Positions 9,131 through 15,490 of a stretch of 64,000 nt of DNA are shown one piece after another. The stretch spans positions 1 to 64,000 of the forward strand of contig JAQBGG010000004.1 of NCBI GenBank assembly GCA_032122625.1. Direction: 5' to 3'. The translations under genes were made by a program, and so were the position numbers. The notes below the pieces were generated by a model. The model searched no databases, was not told where the DNA came from, and was given only the letters and a program-made list of their open reading frames with translations. This stretch comes from CAXMST01 sp032122625 (GTDB taxonomy: Bacteria > Actinomycetota > Thermoleophilia > Solirubrobacterales > 70-9). Each line of letters begins with the position of its first letter. Within the stretch, counting starts at the first letter, position 1.

Positions 9131-10230
9131 AGGATCCCCGTGTCGAGAGTCTGGCCCGCATTCTGGTCGAGCACTCCACGGCGGTCGCCAAGGGCGATGT
9201 CTGCGTGATCGAAGGCCCGGCGGCGGCCGAGCCGCTCGTCCGGGCTCTGCACGAGCGGGTTCTGCGGGCGGGGGGCCACCCGATCGTCAGCATGGAGTTC
9301 GACGGAGCGGCGGCGCAGTTCTTCGAGTACGCCGGCGACGAGCAGATCCAGTGGATCGCGCCGACGGCGAGGTGGGTCGCCGAGCAGGCCGACGTGCGGA
9401 TCCGGCTGATGGCCTCCCGCAACACGCGGGAGCTGTCTGGCGTTGAGCCCAGCAAACAGACGCTGCGCCAGAAGGCGATGGCGCCGTTGATGGGGGCGAT
9501 GATGGAGCGCGCCGCGGCCGGCGAGCATCGCTGGGCACTGACGATCTTCCCGACCGAGGCCTATGCCTCGGGCGCCTCGATGGCGCTCGGCGCCTACGAG
9601 GACTTCTACTTCGGCGCCTGCCTTGCCGACGCCGATGATCCGGTGGCCGCCTGGAAGGCCGCATCTGAGCAGACGCACCGGCTGGCCGAGTGGATCGAGG
9701 GTCGCGAGGAGGTTCAGATCAGCGGCCCGGGCACCGACCTGAAGCTGTCCGTCGCCGGGCGCCATTTCATCGCCGCCGACGGCAAGCACAACATGCCCGA
9801 CGGCGAGTTCTTCACGGGGCCGGTCGAGGACTCGGCCGAGGGCGAGGTGAGCTTTCACCTTCCGGCTACTTACGCCGGCCGCGAAGTCGCAGGTGTGCGC
9901 TTCCGCTTCGAGGCCGGCAGGGTCGTGGACGCGAGCGCCGAGCGCGGCGAGGAGTTCCTGATCGAGATGCTCGACACCGACGACGGCGCCCGCCGACTCG
10001 GTGAGCTCGGGATCGGCACGAACTACGGGATCAGCCGGGGAACCGGCGAGATCCTCCTCGACGAGAAGATCGGCGGCACGGTCCACCTCGCGGTCGGCAA
10101 GAGCTACCCCGACACCGGCGGTCTCAATGAGTCGGCGATCCACTGGGACATGATCTGCGACCTGCGCAAGGGCGGACGGATCACAGTCGACGGTGAGGCT
10201 CTGCAGGAGGACGGCCGGTTTGTCATCTAG
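9127..10230 (+). CDS. M29 family aminopeptidase (AmpS/AmpT type)
   Basis: A 367-residue cobalt- or zinc-dependent cytoplasmic aminopeptidase. The M29 landmarks are visible: FPTEAYASGAS with a metal-ligand Glu, DGKHNMPDGEFFTGPVED in the middle, and a C-terminal HLAVGKSYPD ... NESAIHWDMICD block carrying the metal-binding His and Asp residues. Length is normal. Its ATG overlaps the pdxT stop (ATGA), so it is translated with the vitamin B6 genes. Why a general aminopeptidase would be coupled to pyridoxal phosphate synthesis is not evident. Confidence 0.9.
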   Translation: MKDPRVESLARILVEHSTAVAKGDVCVIEGPAAAEPLVRALHERVLRAGGHPIVSMEFDGAAAQFFEYAGDEQIQWIAPTARWVAEQADVRIRLMASRNTRELSGVEPSKQTLRQKAMAPLMGAMMERAAAGEHRWALTIFPTEAYASGASMALGAYEDFYFGACLADADDPVAAWKAASEQTHRLAEWIEGREEVQISGPGTDLKLSVAGRHFIAADGKHNMPDGEFFTGPVEDSAEGEVSFHLPATYAGREVAGVRFRFEAGRVVDASAERGEEFLIEMLDTDDGARRLGELGIGTNYGISRGTGEILLDEKIGGTVHLAVGKSYPDTGGLNESAIHWDMICDLRKGGRITVDGEALQEDGRFVI

Positions 10231-10278
10231 TTAGCCTGCCGCCTCAGTCCATTACCCCAGTTACCGAAAGGAAGACAG

Positions 10279-10779
10279 ATGTCCGATAGACCCGTGTTTG
10301 TGTATGCGGCCGCATACGACAACCTCACCGACGCCGAGGCCGATTTCATCACCGTGCTCGAACTGCACTCGGCGGGCGCGATAGGCACCTTTGACGCCGC
10401 GGTGATCGAGAAGTCCGATGACAAGGTCCACGTCCACAAGACCGAGAAGCCGACTCAGCACGGCGCCTGGACCGGGATCGGTGTTGGCGCTCTGGTCGGG
10501 ATTCTGTTCCCACCCTCGATCATCGGCGCGGCTGCCGTCGGTGGCCTCGCCGGTGGCACGGCCGGTCACCTCTGGAAGGGACTTTCCCGCGGCGACCTCA
10601 AGGATCTAGGTGAGACCCTCGACGAAGGCAGCGCGGCGATCGTCGTGATCGGCGAGTCGAAGGTCGAGGAGCAGTTGGAGAAGGCGATGAGCCGGGCGGT
10701 GAAGCTGACCGAGAAGCAGATCGACGCTGATGCCGAGGCGCTCAAGGAGGAGATCAGGCAGGCGGCCGAGGCCGGATAG
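10279..10779 (+). CDS. DUF1269 family membrane-associated protein
   Basis: A 166-residue protein with a Gly/Ala-rich hydrophobic hairpin (GIGVGALVGILFPPSIIGAA and GGLAGGTAGHLW, about residues 62-95) between a soluble N-terminal part (YDNLTDAEADFITVLELH) and a charged helical C-terminus (EKQIDADAEALKEEIRQAAE). This is the layout of DUF1269 proteins, whose function is unknown. A good ribosome site (AAAGGAAG, 10265-10272) precedes the ATG. It lies 48 nt after the aminopeptidase and may share its transcript. Confidence 0.8.
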   Translation: MSDRPVFVYAAAYDNLTDAEADFITVLELHSAGAIGTFDAAVIEKSDDKVHVHKTEKPTQHGAWTGIGVGALVGILFPPSIIGAAAVGGLAGGTAGHLWKGLSRGDLKDLGETLDEGSAAIVVIGESKVEEQLEKAMSRAVKLTEKQIDADAEALKEEIRQAAEAG

Positions 10780-10940
10780 CCGGGAGGCCCCGACGCCGCT
10801 CGTCGGAAGGCGCCGCCGTTTCCGCAACTTTCGGCTCGGAGCCGGGTTCCACCGAGCACCGAACGCTTTAGCCAGACGTCCTCGCAGGTATGGGTAGACC
10901 GGCGGGACGGCATTCCGGGAGGGATGCGAAGACGCGACGC

Positions 10941-10975
10941 GGCCGGGCGCCCCGTTCTAAAACCGGCGCCCGGCC
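10941..10975 (+). terminator. GC-rich 11-bp hairpin between DUF1269 gene and yebC
   Basis: Perfect arms GGCCGGGCGCC (10941-10951) and GGCGCCCGGCC (10965-10975) enclose a 13-nt loop. No T run follows. It sits in a 236-nt gap with no other coding potential, just before the yebC promoter, and is the best candidate for stopping the upstream transcript. Confidence 0.45.
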
Positions 10976-11003
10976 GTCGCCGTTAATGGGGCCATGAGGC
11001 CCC

Positions 11004-11009
11004 TAAGAT
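11004..11009 (+). promoter_or_regulatory. Leaderless -10 element (TAAGAT) for yebC
   Basis: TAAGAT, 6 nt, then ATG at 11016. A small perfect hairpin, GGGGCC-ATGA-GGCCCC (10988-11003), directly abuts its 5' side. Confidence 0.5.
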
Positions 11010-11015
11010 GCGCCT

Positions 11016-11765
11016 ATGTCCGGTCATTCAAAATGGGCATCGATCAAGCACAAGAAGGCGGCCACCGACGCCAAGCGCGGCAAGCTGTTCACGAAGCTTG
11101 CGCGGGCGATCACCGTCGCCGCCAGAGAGGGCGGGGGAGACCCGGCCGGCAACCCGGCCCTGGCGCTCGCGATCGAAAAGGCCAAGGGCAAGTCGATGCC
11201 GAAGGACAACATCCAGCGGGCGATCGACCGTGGCACCGGCGAGGGCGCCGACGCGGATGCGATCGAGCGGATCCTCTACGAGGGCTACGGGCCGGGAGGA
11301 GCCGCGATCCTCGTCGAGGCGATGTCCGACAACCGCAACCGGACGGGCTCGGAGATCCGCCACGCTTTCGACCGGCATGGGGGCAACCTCGGTGAGCCGA
11401 ACTCGGTCGCCTGGATGTTCGAGAAGCGCGGGATCATCGTCGTCGACGCAGCCAAGCACGGCGAGGACGACCTGATCATCGCGATCGACGCCGGCGCCGA
11501 GGACGTCGTCGCCGACGGCGACGAGCTGCGGGTGATCACCGAGCCGAGCGACCTGGCGGCCGTGCGCGAGGTGCTCGAGGCGCAGGGGATCGAGATCTCC
11601 TCCTCCGACGTGACCATGGAGCCGAGCAACACGGTCGAGGTCGACGAGTCCGAGGCGAAGCGCCTGCTGCGGCTGATGGAGGCTCTCGACGACCACGACG
11701 ATGTCGACGAGGTGCACGCGAACTTCGACATCCCGGCCGAGATCCTCGAGCGGGTCGCCGCCTGA
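11016..11765 (+). CDS. yebC: YebC/PmpR family protein (probable transcriptional regulator or translation factor)
   Basis: A 249-residue protein with the full family signature: SGHSKWASIKHKKAATDAKRG... at the N-terminus (given here from its first residues), NPALALAIEKAK, and GYGPGGAAILVEAMSDNRNRT in the middle. Members act as DNA-binding regulators or, as more recently shown for YebC, relieve ribosome stalling. It lies before ruvC, as in many bacteria, but here a methyltransferase gene on the other strand separates the two. A leaderless promoter fixes the start. Confidence 0.96.
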   Translation: MSGHSKWASIKHKKAATDAKRGKLFTKLARAITVAAREGGGDPAGNPALALAIEKAKGKSMPKDNIQRAIDRGTGEGADADAIERILYEGYGPGGAAILVEAMSDNRNRTGSEIRHAFDRHGGNLGEPNSVAWMFEKRGIIVVDAAKHGEDDLIIAIDAGAEDVVADGDELRVITEPSDLAAVREVLEAQGIEISSSDVTMEPSNTVEVDESEAKRLLRLMEALDDHDDVDEVHANFDIPAEILERVAA

Positions 11766-11771
11766 AGCTAA

Positions 11772-11803
11772 CCCCCAGCCCGGGAAGGACCCTGCCCTGG
11801 GGT
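11772..11803. terminator. Probable bidirectional terminator hairpin
   Basis: CCCCAG (11773-11778) pairs with CTGGGG (11797-11802), with further partial pairing inside. It lies between the convergent ends of yebC and the CmcI-like gene. There is no T run in either direction. Confidence 0.4.
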
Positions 11804-11824
11804 GACAAAGCGGAGCGCCCCGGC

Positions 11825-12634
11825 TCAGGGGGTCGGGCGACGCTGCAGATAGCCGCCGGGATGGCTGGTGGTGCCGTAGAGCTCGAGGTCCTCGCGCAAT
11901 GTGAACTCGCTGCCCTCGGCGGTCTCGAGCCAGGCGGCGACAGCGGGTAGGACGCCGCCCGTCTGGACGCCGAGCTGCTTGATCGTCGGCGGGCCTTGCG
12001 GGTGCAGGCGCTCGATGTCGACGTGCCCGTCCTCGACGACGAAGAAGCCACCCTCGGGGACGAAGTGGGCGAGGCCCTCGAGCGCCGCGGTGGTGACCTC
12101 TCCGGTGTGGGCGGCGTCCTCGATCACCAAACACCGGGCGAGCGGGTCGACCTCGCGCTCGATCTCCGTCATCGTCTCCTCCTCCCGCAGATCACCCTCG
12201 ACCAGCTTGATCTGCTCCGGCCAGCTCGGGTCGGCGCGCTCGAGCAGCGTCCGCGCGTGGGAGGTGAGGAGATCGACCCCGATCACGGTTGGCTCTCGGC
12301 CGAGCCTGCCGTAGCCGGCGAAGGCGCGCAGCTGATCGCGGAACCAGAGCATCGAGCCGCCCCACTTGGTCCCGACCTCGATCACCGTGTCGGCGCGCGA
12401 CTCCCAGATCAGATGCTGGTAGACGCGCAGGTCCTCGGGGAACTTCGCCAACGGCAGCCCCGCGTAGCTGTCGTCGTTGTGCTGATCGATCCGCCGGCGC
12501 CAGAAGTCCGCAAAGGGCTCGTCCAGGTCCCGCTCGACGGCCGGCGGCGGCCCCGCGGGCTCACTCATCGAGCCGTATCGGGCCCGCCACTGCAGCGCCT
12601 TGCGTGCCGCCCGGGATCTGATCGAGGAGTCCAT
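11825..12634 (-). CDS. CmcI-like (cephalosporin hydroxylase family) SAM-dependent methyltransferase
   Basis: A 269-residue protein resembling the CmcI/rhamnosyl O-methyltransferase family. It has VIEVGTKWGGSMLWF (SAM-binding loop), VIGVDLL (acidic ribose-binding residue), LVEGDL and CLVIEDAAHTGE, then FFVVEDGHVD. The start at 12634 is preceded by TATCGT at 8 nt, and runs into an RSRAARKALQWRARYG segment before the conserved domain; an internal ATG at the MSEPAG position is an alternative. Such enzymes often methylate sugars or natural products. The substrate is unknown. It is inserted between yebC and ruvC on the opposite strand. Confidence 0.75.
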   Translation of the reverse strand: MDSSIRSRAARKALQWRARYGSMSEPAGPPPAVERDLDEPFADFWRRRIDQHNDDSYAGLPLAKFPEDLRVYQHLIWESRADTVIEVGTKWGGSMLWFRDQLRAFAGYGRLGREPTVIGVDLLTSHARTLLERADPSWPEQIKLVEGDLREEETMTEIEREVDPLARCLVIEDAAHTGEVTTAALEGLAHFVPEGGFFVVEDGHVDIERLHPQGPPTIKQLGVQTGGVLPAVAAWLETAEGSEFTLREDLELYGTTSHPGGYLQRRPTP

Positions 12635-12707
12635 CGGCGGGGACGATAGAGAGCCCCGGCTGGGTTGGCGACAAAGGCATCCGACGGTCGACGCAGAATC
12701 ATGGGGT

Positions 12708-13241
12708 GTGAGAATCGTCATGGGGATCGATCCAGGGCTCGCGAACACGGGCTTCGGAGTCGTGCAGGTGGCCGGCGCAAGGACATCGGCCCTTGACGGC
12801 GGCGTGATCGAGGTGCCGCCCGGGGACCCGCTCGAGCGCCGCCTGGAGCAGATCCACAGGTCGATCAGCGAGCTGCTCGAGTGGCACGAGCCCGAGGCGC
12901 TGGCGCTCGAGGACCTCTACTTCGGCAAGAACGTGCGCTCGGCGATGGCCGTCGGTCAGGCTCGGGGAGTCGTGATGCTGGCCGCTGCTCAGCGCCGGAT
13001 TCCATGCTTCGACTACACCCCGCAGGCGGTGAAGATGTCGGTCTGCGGGACCGGAGGTGCCGACAAGGATCAGGTCAAGCACATGGTCGGCGCCCTCTTG
13101 GGGCTGCCGGCGGCGCCGCCGTCCGAGCATGCGGCGGACGCGCTCGCTGTGGCGATCTGCCACGCGGCGCAGTCGCCGCAGATGATCAAGATCTCGCGTG
13201 GCGCCGGAGCCACCGCCGGCAACGAGGCGGTGGCGCCGTGA
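12708..13241 (+). CDS. ruvC: Holliday junction resolvase RuvC
   Basis: The 177-residue endonuclease that cuts Holliday junctions behind RuvAB. The acidic active-site residues lie in MGIDPGLANTGFG, LALEDLYFGKN and EHAADALAVAICH. The GTG at 12708 gives the expected MRIVMGIDPG start; a weak -10 (CAGAAT, 12694-12699) sits 8 nt upstream. The stop overlaps the ruvA start (GTGA). Confidence 0.97.
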   Translation: MRIVMGIDPGLANTGFGVVQVAGARTSALDGGVIEVPPGDPLERRLEQIHRSISELLEWHEPEALALEDLYFGKNVRSAMAVGQARGVVMLAAAQRRIPCFDYTPQAVKMSVCGTGGADKDQVKHMVGALLGLPAAPPSEHAADALAVAICHAAQSPQMIKISRGAGATAGNEAVAP

Positions 13242-13834
13242 TCGCCTCGGTCAGTGGCGAGCTCACCGTCAGGCGGCCCGACCAGGTCGTCGTCGATGCC
13301 GGCGGCGTCGGCTACCGCCTCGCCGTCTCGTCGGAGACGCTGCGGGCGATCCCGGCGGTCGGCAATACGGTCGGCCTGCACGCTCACCTGATCGCGCGCG
13401 ACGACTCGATGGCCCTCTATGGCTTCGCCACCGAGGAGGAGCGTGATCTCTTCCTGATGCTGATCTCAGTCTCCGGCGTCGGCCCGAAGGTCGGACTTGC
13501 CGCGCTTTCCGGCGGCGCCGTCCGCGAACTGCTGAAGGCGATCGCCACCGGGGACGCAAAGCGCTTTCAGGCGGTGCCGGGGATCGGCAAGCGGACCGCG
13601 GAGCGGATCATCGTTGAGCTTCGCGAGAAGGTGGCCGGTGAGCTCGCCGAGGGCGAGCCGTCGATCGGTCCGTCCGGCGGCGACGCTCGCCAGCAGGCCC
13701 GCGAGGGTCTGATCGGGCTCGGCTATACCCCGCTGGAGGTCGAGCGCTTGCTTGATGCCGCTGATGGAGAGACCGCGGAGGAGCTGATCGGCGCGGCGCT
13801 TCGGACCGGCGCCGCCGACGGCGCCGCCGCCTAG
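13238..13834 (+). CDS. ruvA: Holliday junction DNA helicase subunit RuvA
   Basis: A 198-residue junction-binding protein with N-terminal OB fold (MIASVSGELTVRRPDQVVVD), helix-hairpin-helix motifs (VSGVGPKVGLAAL and VPGIGKRTAERIIVEL) and the C-terminal RuvB-contacting domain (EGLIGLGYTPLEVERLL) after a Gly/Pro linker. The GTG start overlaps the ruvC stop. The DNA-binding HhH glycines are intact. Confidence 0.97.
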   Translation: MIASVSGELTVRRPDQVVVDAGGVGYRLAVSSETLRAIPAVGNTVGLHAHLIARDDSMALYGFATEEERDLFLMLISVSGVGPKVGLAALSGGAVRELLKAIATGDAKRFQAVPGIGKRTAERIIVELREKVAGELAEGEPSIGPSGGDARQQAREGLIGLGYTPLEVERLLDAADGETAEELIGAALRTGAADGAAA

Positions 13835-13839
13835 CGACC

Positions 13840-13845
13840 TAAGCT
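13840..13845 (+). promoter_or_regulatory. Possible -10 element (TAAGCT) for ruvB
   Basis: TAAGCT lies 7 nt before a TTG (13853) that immediately precedes the ATG at 13856. Either codon could start ruvB; the ATG would then have a leader of about 3 nt. Confidence 0.4.
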
Positions 13846-13855
13846 CGACCGATTG

Positions 13856-14920
13856 ATGTCTGTCAGGCGAATCCCCTTGAATGAAGCGGCAGGCGAAGCC
13901 GACGCCGAGCCGCGGATCGCCGACGCCCGGGTCGAGGGCGCGGATGAGGAGCTCGACCGCAGCCTGCGGCCGGCCAACCTCTCCGAGTTTGTCAGCCAAC
14001 GGCAGGTCACCGATCAGTTGGCGATCTTCATCGAGGCGGCGAAGAAGCGCGGGGAGCCGCTCGACCACGTTCTCCTCGCGGGCCCGCCGGGGCTCGGAAA
14101 GACGTCGCTGGCAAACATCATCGCGGCCGAGCTCGGGGTCTCGTTCGTGCATACGGCGGGTCCGGCGCTGGAGCGCAAGGCGGACATCGCCAGCTTCTTG
14201 ACGACACTCGAGCCCGGGTCGGTGTTCTTCATTGACGAGATCCACCGGCTCAACCGTGCGATCGAGGAAACGCTCTACCCGGCGATGGAGGACGGACGGC
14301 TCCCCGTGGTCCTCGGCCAGGGAGCCGGCGCCCGGACGGTGACCCTCGACCTGCCCGCTTTCACCCTGGTCGGCGCGACGACGCGGGCGGGCCTTCTCAC
14401 GACCCCGCTGCGCGACCGCTTCGGGGTCAGCCACCGACTCGAGCACTACGACGCCGCCGCCCTGGCGCTGATCGTCGAGCGCTCAGCGGGCATCCTCGGG
14501 ATCGAGATCGCGGCCGCCGGAACGGTCTCGATCGCGACCCGTTCCCGCGGCACGCCGCGCGTCGCAAACCGCCTCCTGAAGCGGGTTCGCGACTTCGCCC
14601 AGGTCCGCGCCAGTGGTGTGATCACCGCCGAGATCGCCGACGAGGCGCTGATCATGCTCGAGGTCGATGAGGCCGGCCTCGATCGCGCCGATCGAGCGAT
14701 CCTCAGCCTGATCGCCGAGAAGTTCGCCGGTGGTCCCGTGGGCCTTTCGACCCTTGCCGCGGCCGTTGACGAGGAGCAGGACACGATCGAGGATGTCTAT
14801 GAGCCCTACCTGCTCCAGCAGGGGCTGATCAAGCGTACGCCGCGAGGTCGGGTGATCACCGAGCGTGGGTGTTCCCACCTTGGCCTGCCGGTCCCCGATG
14901 GCGTCGCCAGCCTCTTCTGA
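13856..14920 (+). CDS. ruvB: Holliday junction helicase motor RuvB
   Basis: A 354-residue AAA+ ATPase that drives branch migration. Walker A is GPPGLGKTSL, Walker B FIDEIH, sensor 1 VGATTRAG, and the arginine-finger region is DRFGVSHRLEHYD. The C-terminal winged helix ends with GLIKRTPRGRV. The N-terminal 35 residues before the conserved LRPANLSEFV are longer than in many homologs. Gap to ruvA is 21 nt. Confidence 0.97.
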   Translation: MSVRRIPLNEAAGEADAEPRIADARVEGADEELDRSLRPANLSEFVSQRQVTDQLAIFIEAAKKRGEPLDHVLLAGPPGLGKTSLANIIAAELGVSFVHTAGPALERKADIASFLTTLEPGSVFFIDEIHRLNRAIEETLYPAMEDGRLPVVLGQGAGARTVTLDLPAFTLVGATTRAGLLTTPLRDRFGVSHRLEHYDAAALALIVERSAGILGIEIAAAGTVSIATRSRGTPRVANRLLKRVRDFAQVRASGVITAEIADEALIMLEVDEAGLDRADRAILSLIAEKFAGGPVGLSTLAAAVDEEQDTIEDVYEPYLLQQGLIKRTPRGRVITERGCSHLGLPVPDGVASLF

Positions 14921-14966
14921 TCGTGTCCGCGCAAACGCTCCAGCCGGGCGGGCGGCGTCGATTCAA

Positions 14967-14972
14967 TAGCCT
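14967..14972 (+). promoter_or_regulatory. Leaderless -10 element (TAGCCT) for the zinc-ribbon/PAS gene
   Basis: TAGCCT, 7 nt, then GTG at 14980, with no Shine-Dalgarno sequence. It supports the GTG start that places the first zinc-ribbon knuckle at the extreme N-terminus. Confidence 0.55.
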
Positions 14973-14979
14973 TTCGTCC

Positions 14980-15471
14980 GTGCCCTTCTTCATCTGTCCG
15001 AACTGTGGGAACCGAGAGGCCGGCGCTGAGCGAACCGCCGGTCTCTCGGCACGCCCGAAGGGCTGCTCGAAGTGCGGCTTCGGCTTCGTCTTCGAACTGC
15101 TCGACGATTACTACCCCGCTCCGGACGCTGCCTTCTTCACCTGCGACCGGGAGGGACGGATACTCGACGTCGGGCGGGGCGGCTTCGAGTTGACCGGGCT
15201 CACCGACGAGGACGTGATCGGCCGGCCGGTCAAGGACGTGCTCGGGCTGGAGTGGGTCGACCGCAGCGATCGGGTCGAGCCGACCGAGGGCGGCGGCAAC
15301 GCTTTGACGATCACCGATCCGATCGAGACGACGCTGGAATGGGGTGTGCGCTCGCTCGGCAAGCGCGTCGCGGTCAACGCTGAGGGCGATCTTCCGGCGA
15401 AGGCAGTGGCCGATGTCTTTCCCGCCTACGACGACGATGGCGGGATGCTGCTCGTCCTGACTCCCGAGTAG
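14980..15471 (+). CDS. Zinc-ribbon plus PAS-like domain protein
   Basis: A 163-residue protein. Residues 1-40 form a zinc ribbon with two CxxC knuckles (ICPNCGN and GCSKCGF). Residues from about 50 look like a PAS sensory domain: AAFFTCDREGRILDVGRGGFELTGLT is the usual PAS start, then DEDVIGRPVKDVLGL, and it ends in LLVLTPE. There is no kinase or DNA-binding output domain. It sits between ruvB and secDF, 19 nt before secDF, and may be co-transcribed with the secretion gene. Function unknown; a redox, metal or ligand sensor is possible. Confidence 0.7.
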   Translation: MPFFICPNCGNREAGAERTAGLSARPKGCSKCGFGFVFELLDDYYPAPDAAFFTCDREGRILDVGRGGFELTGLTDEDVIGRPVKDVLGLEWVDRSDRVEPTEGGGNALTITDPIETTLEWGVRSLGKRVAVNAEGDLPAKAVADVFPAYDDDGGMLLVLTPE

Positions 15472-15490
15472 ACCGAGCCGGACTTCGGCC

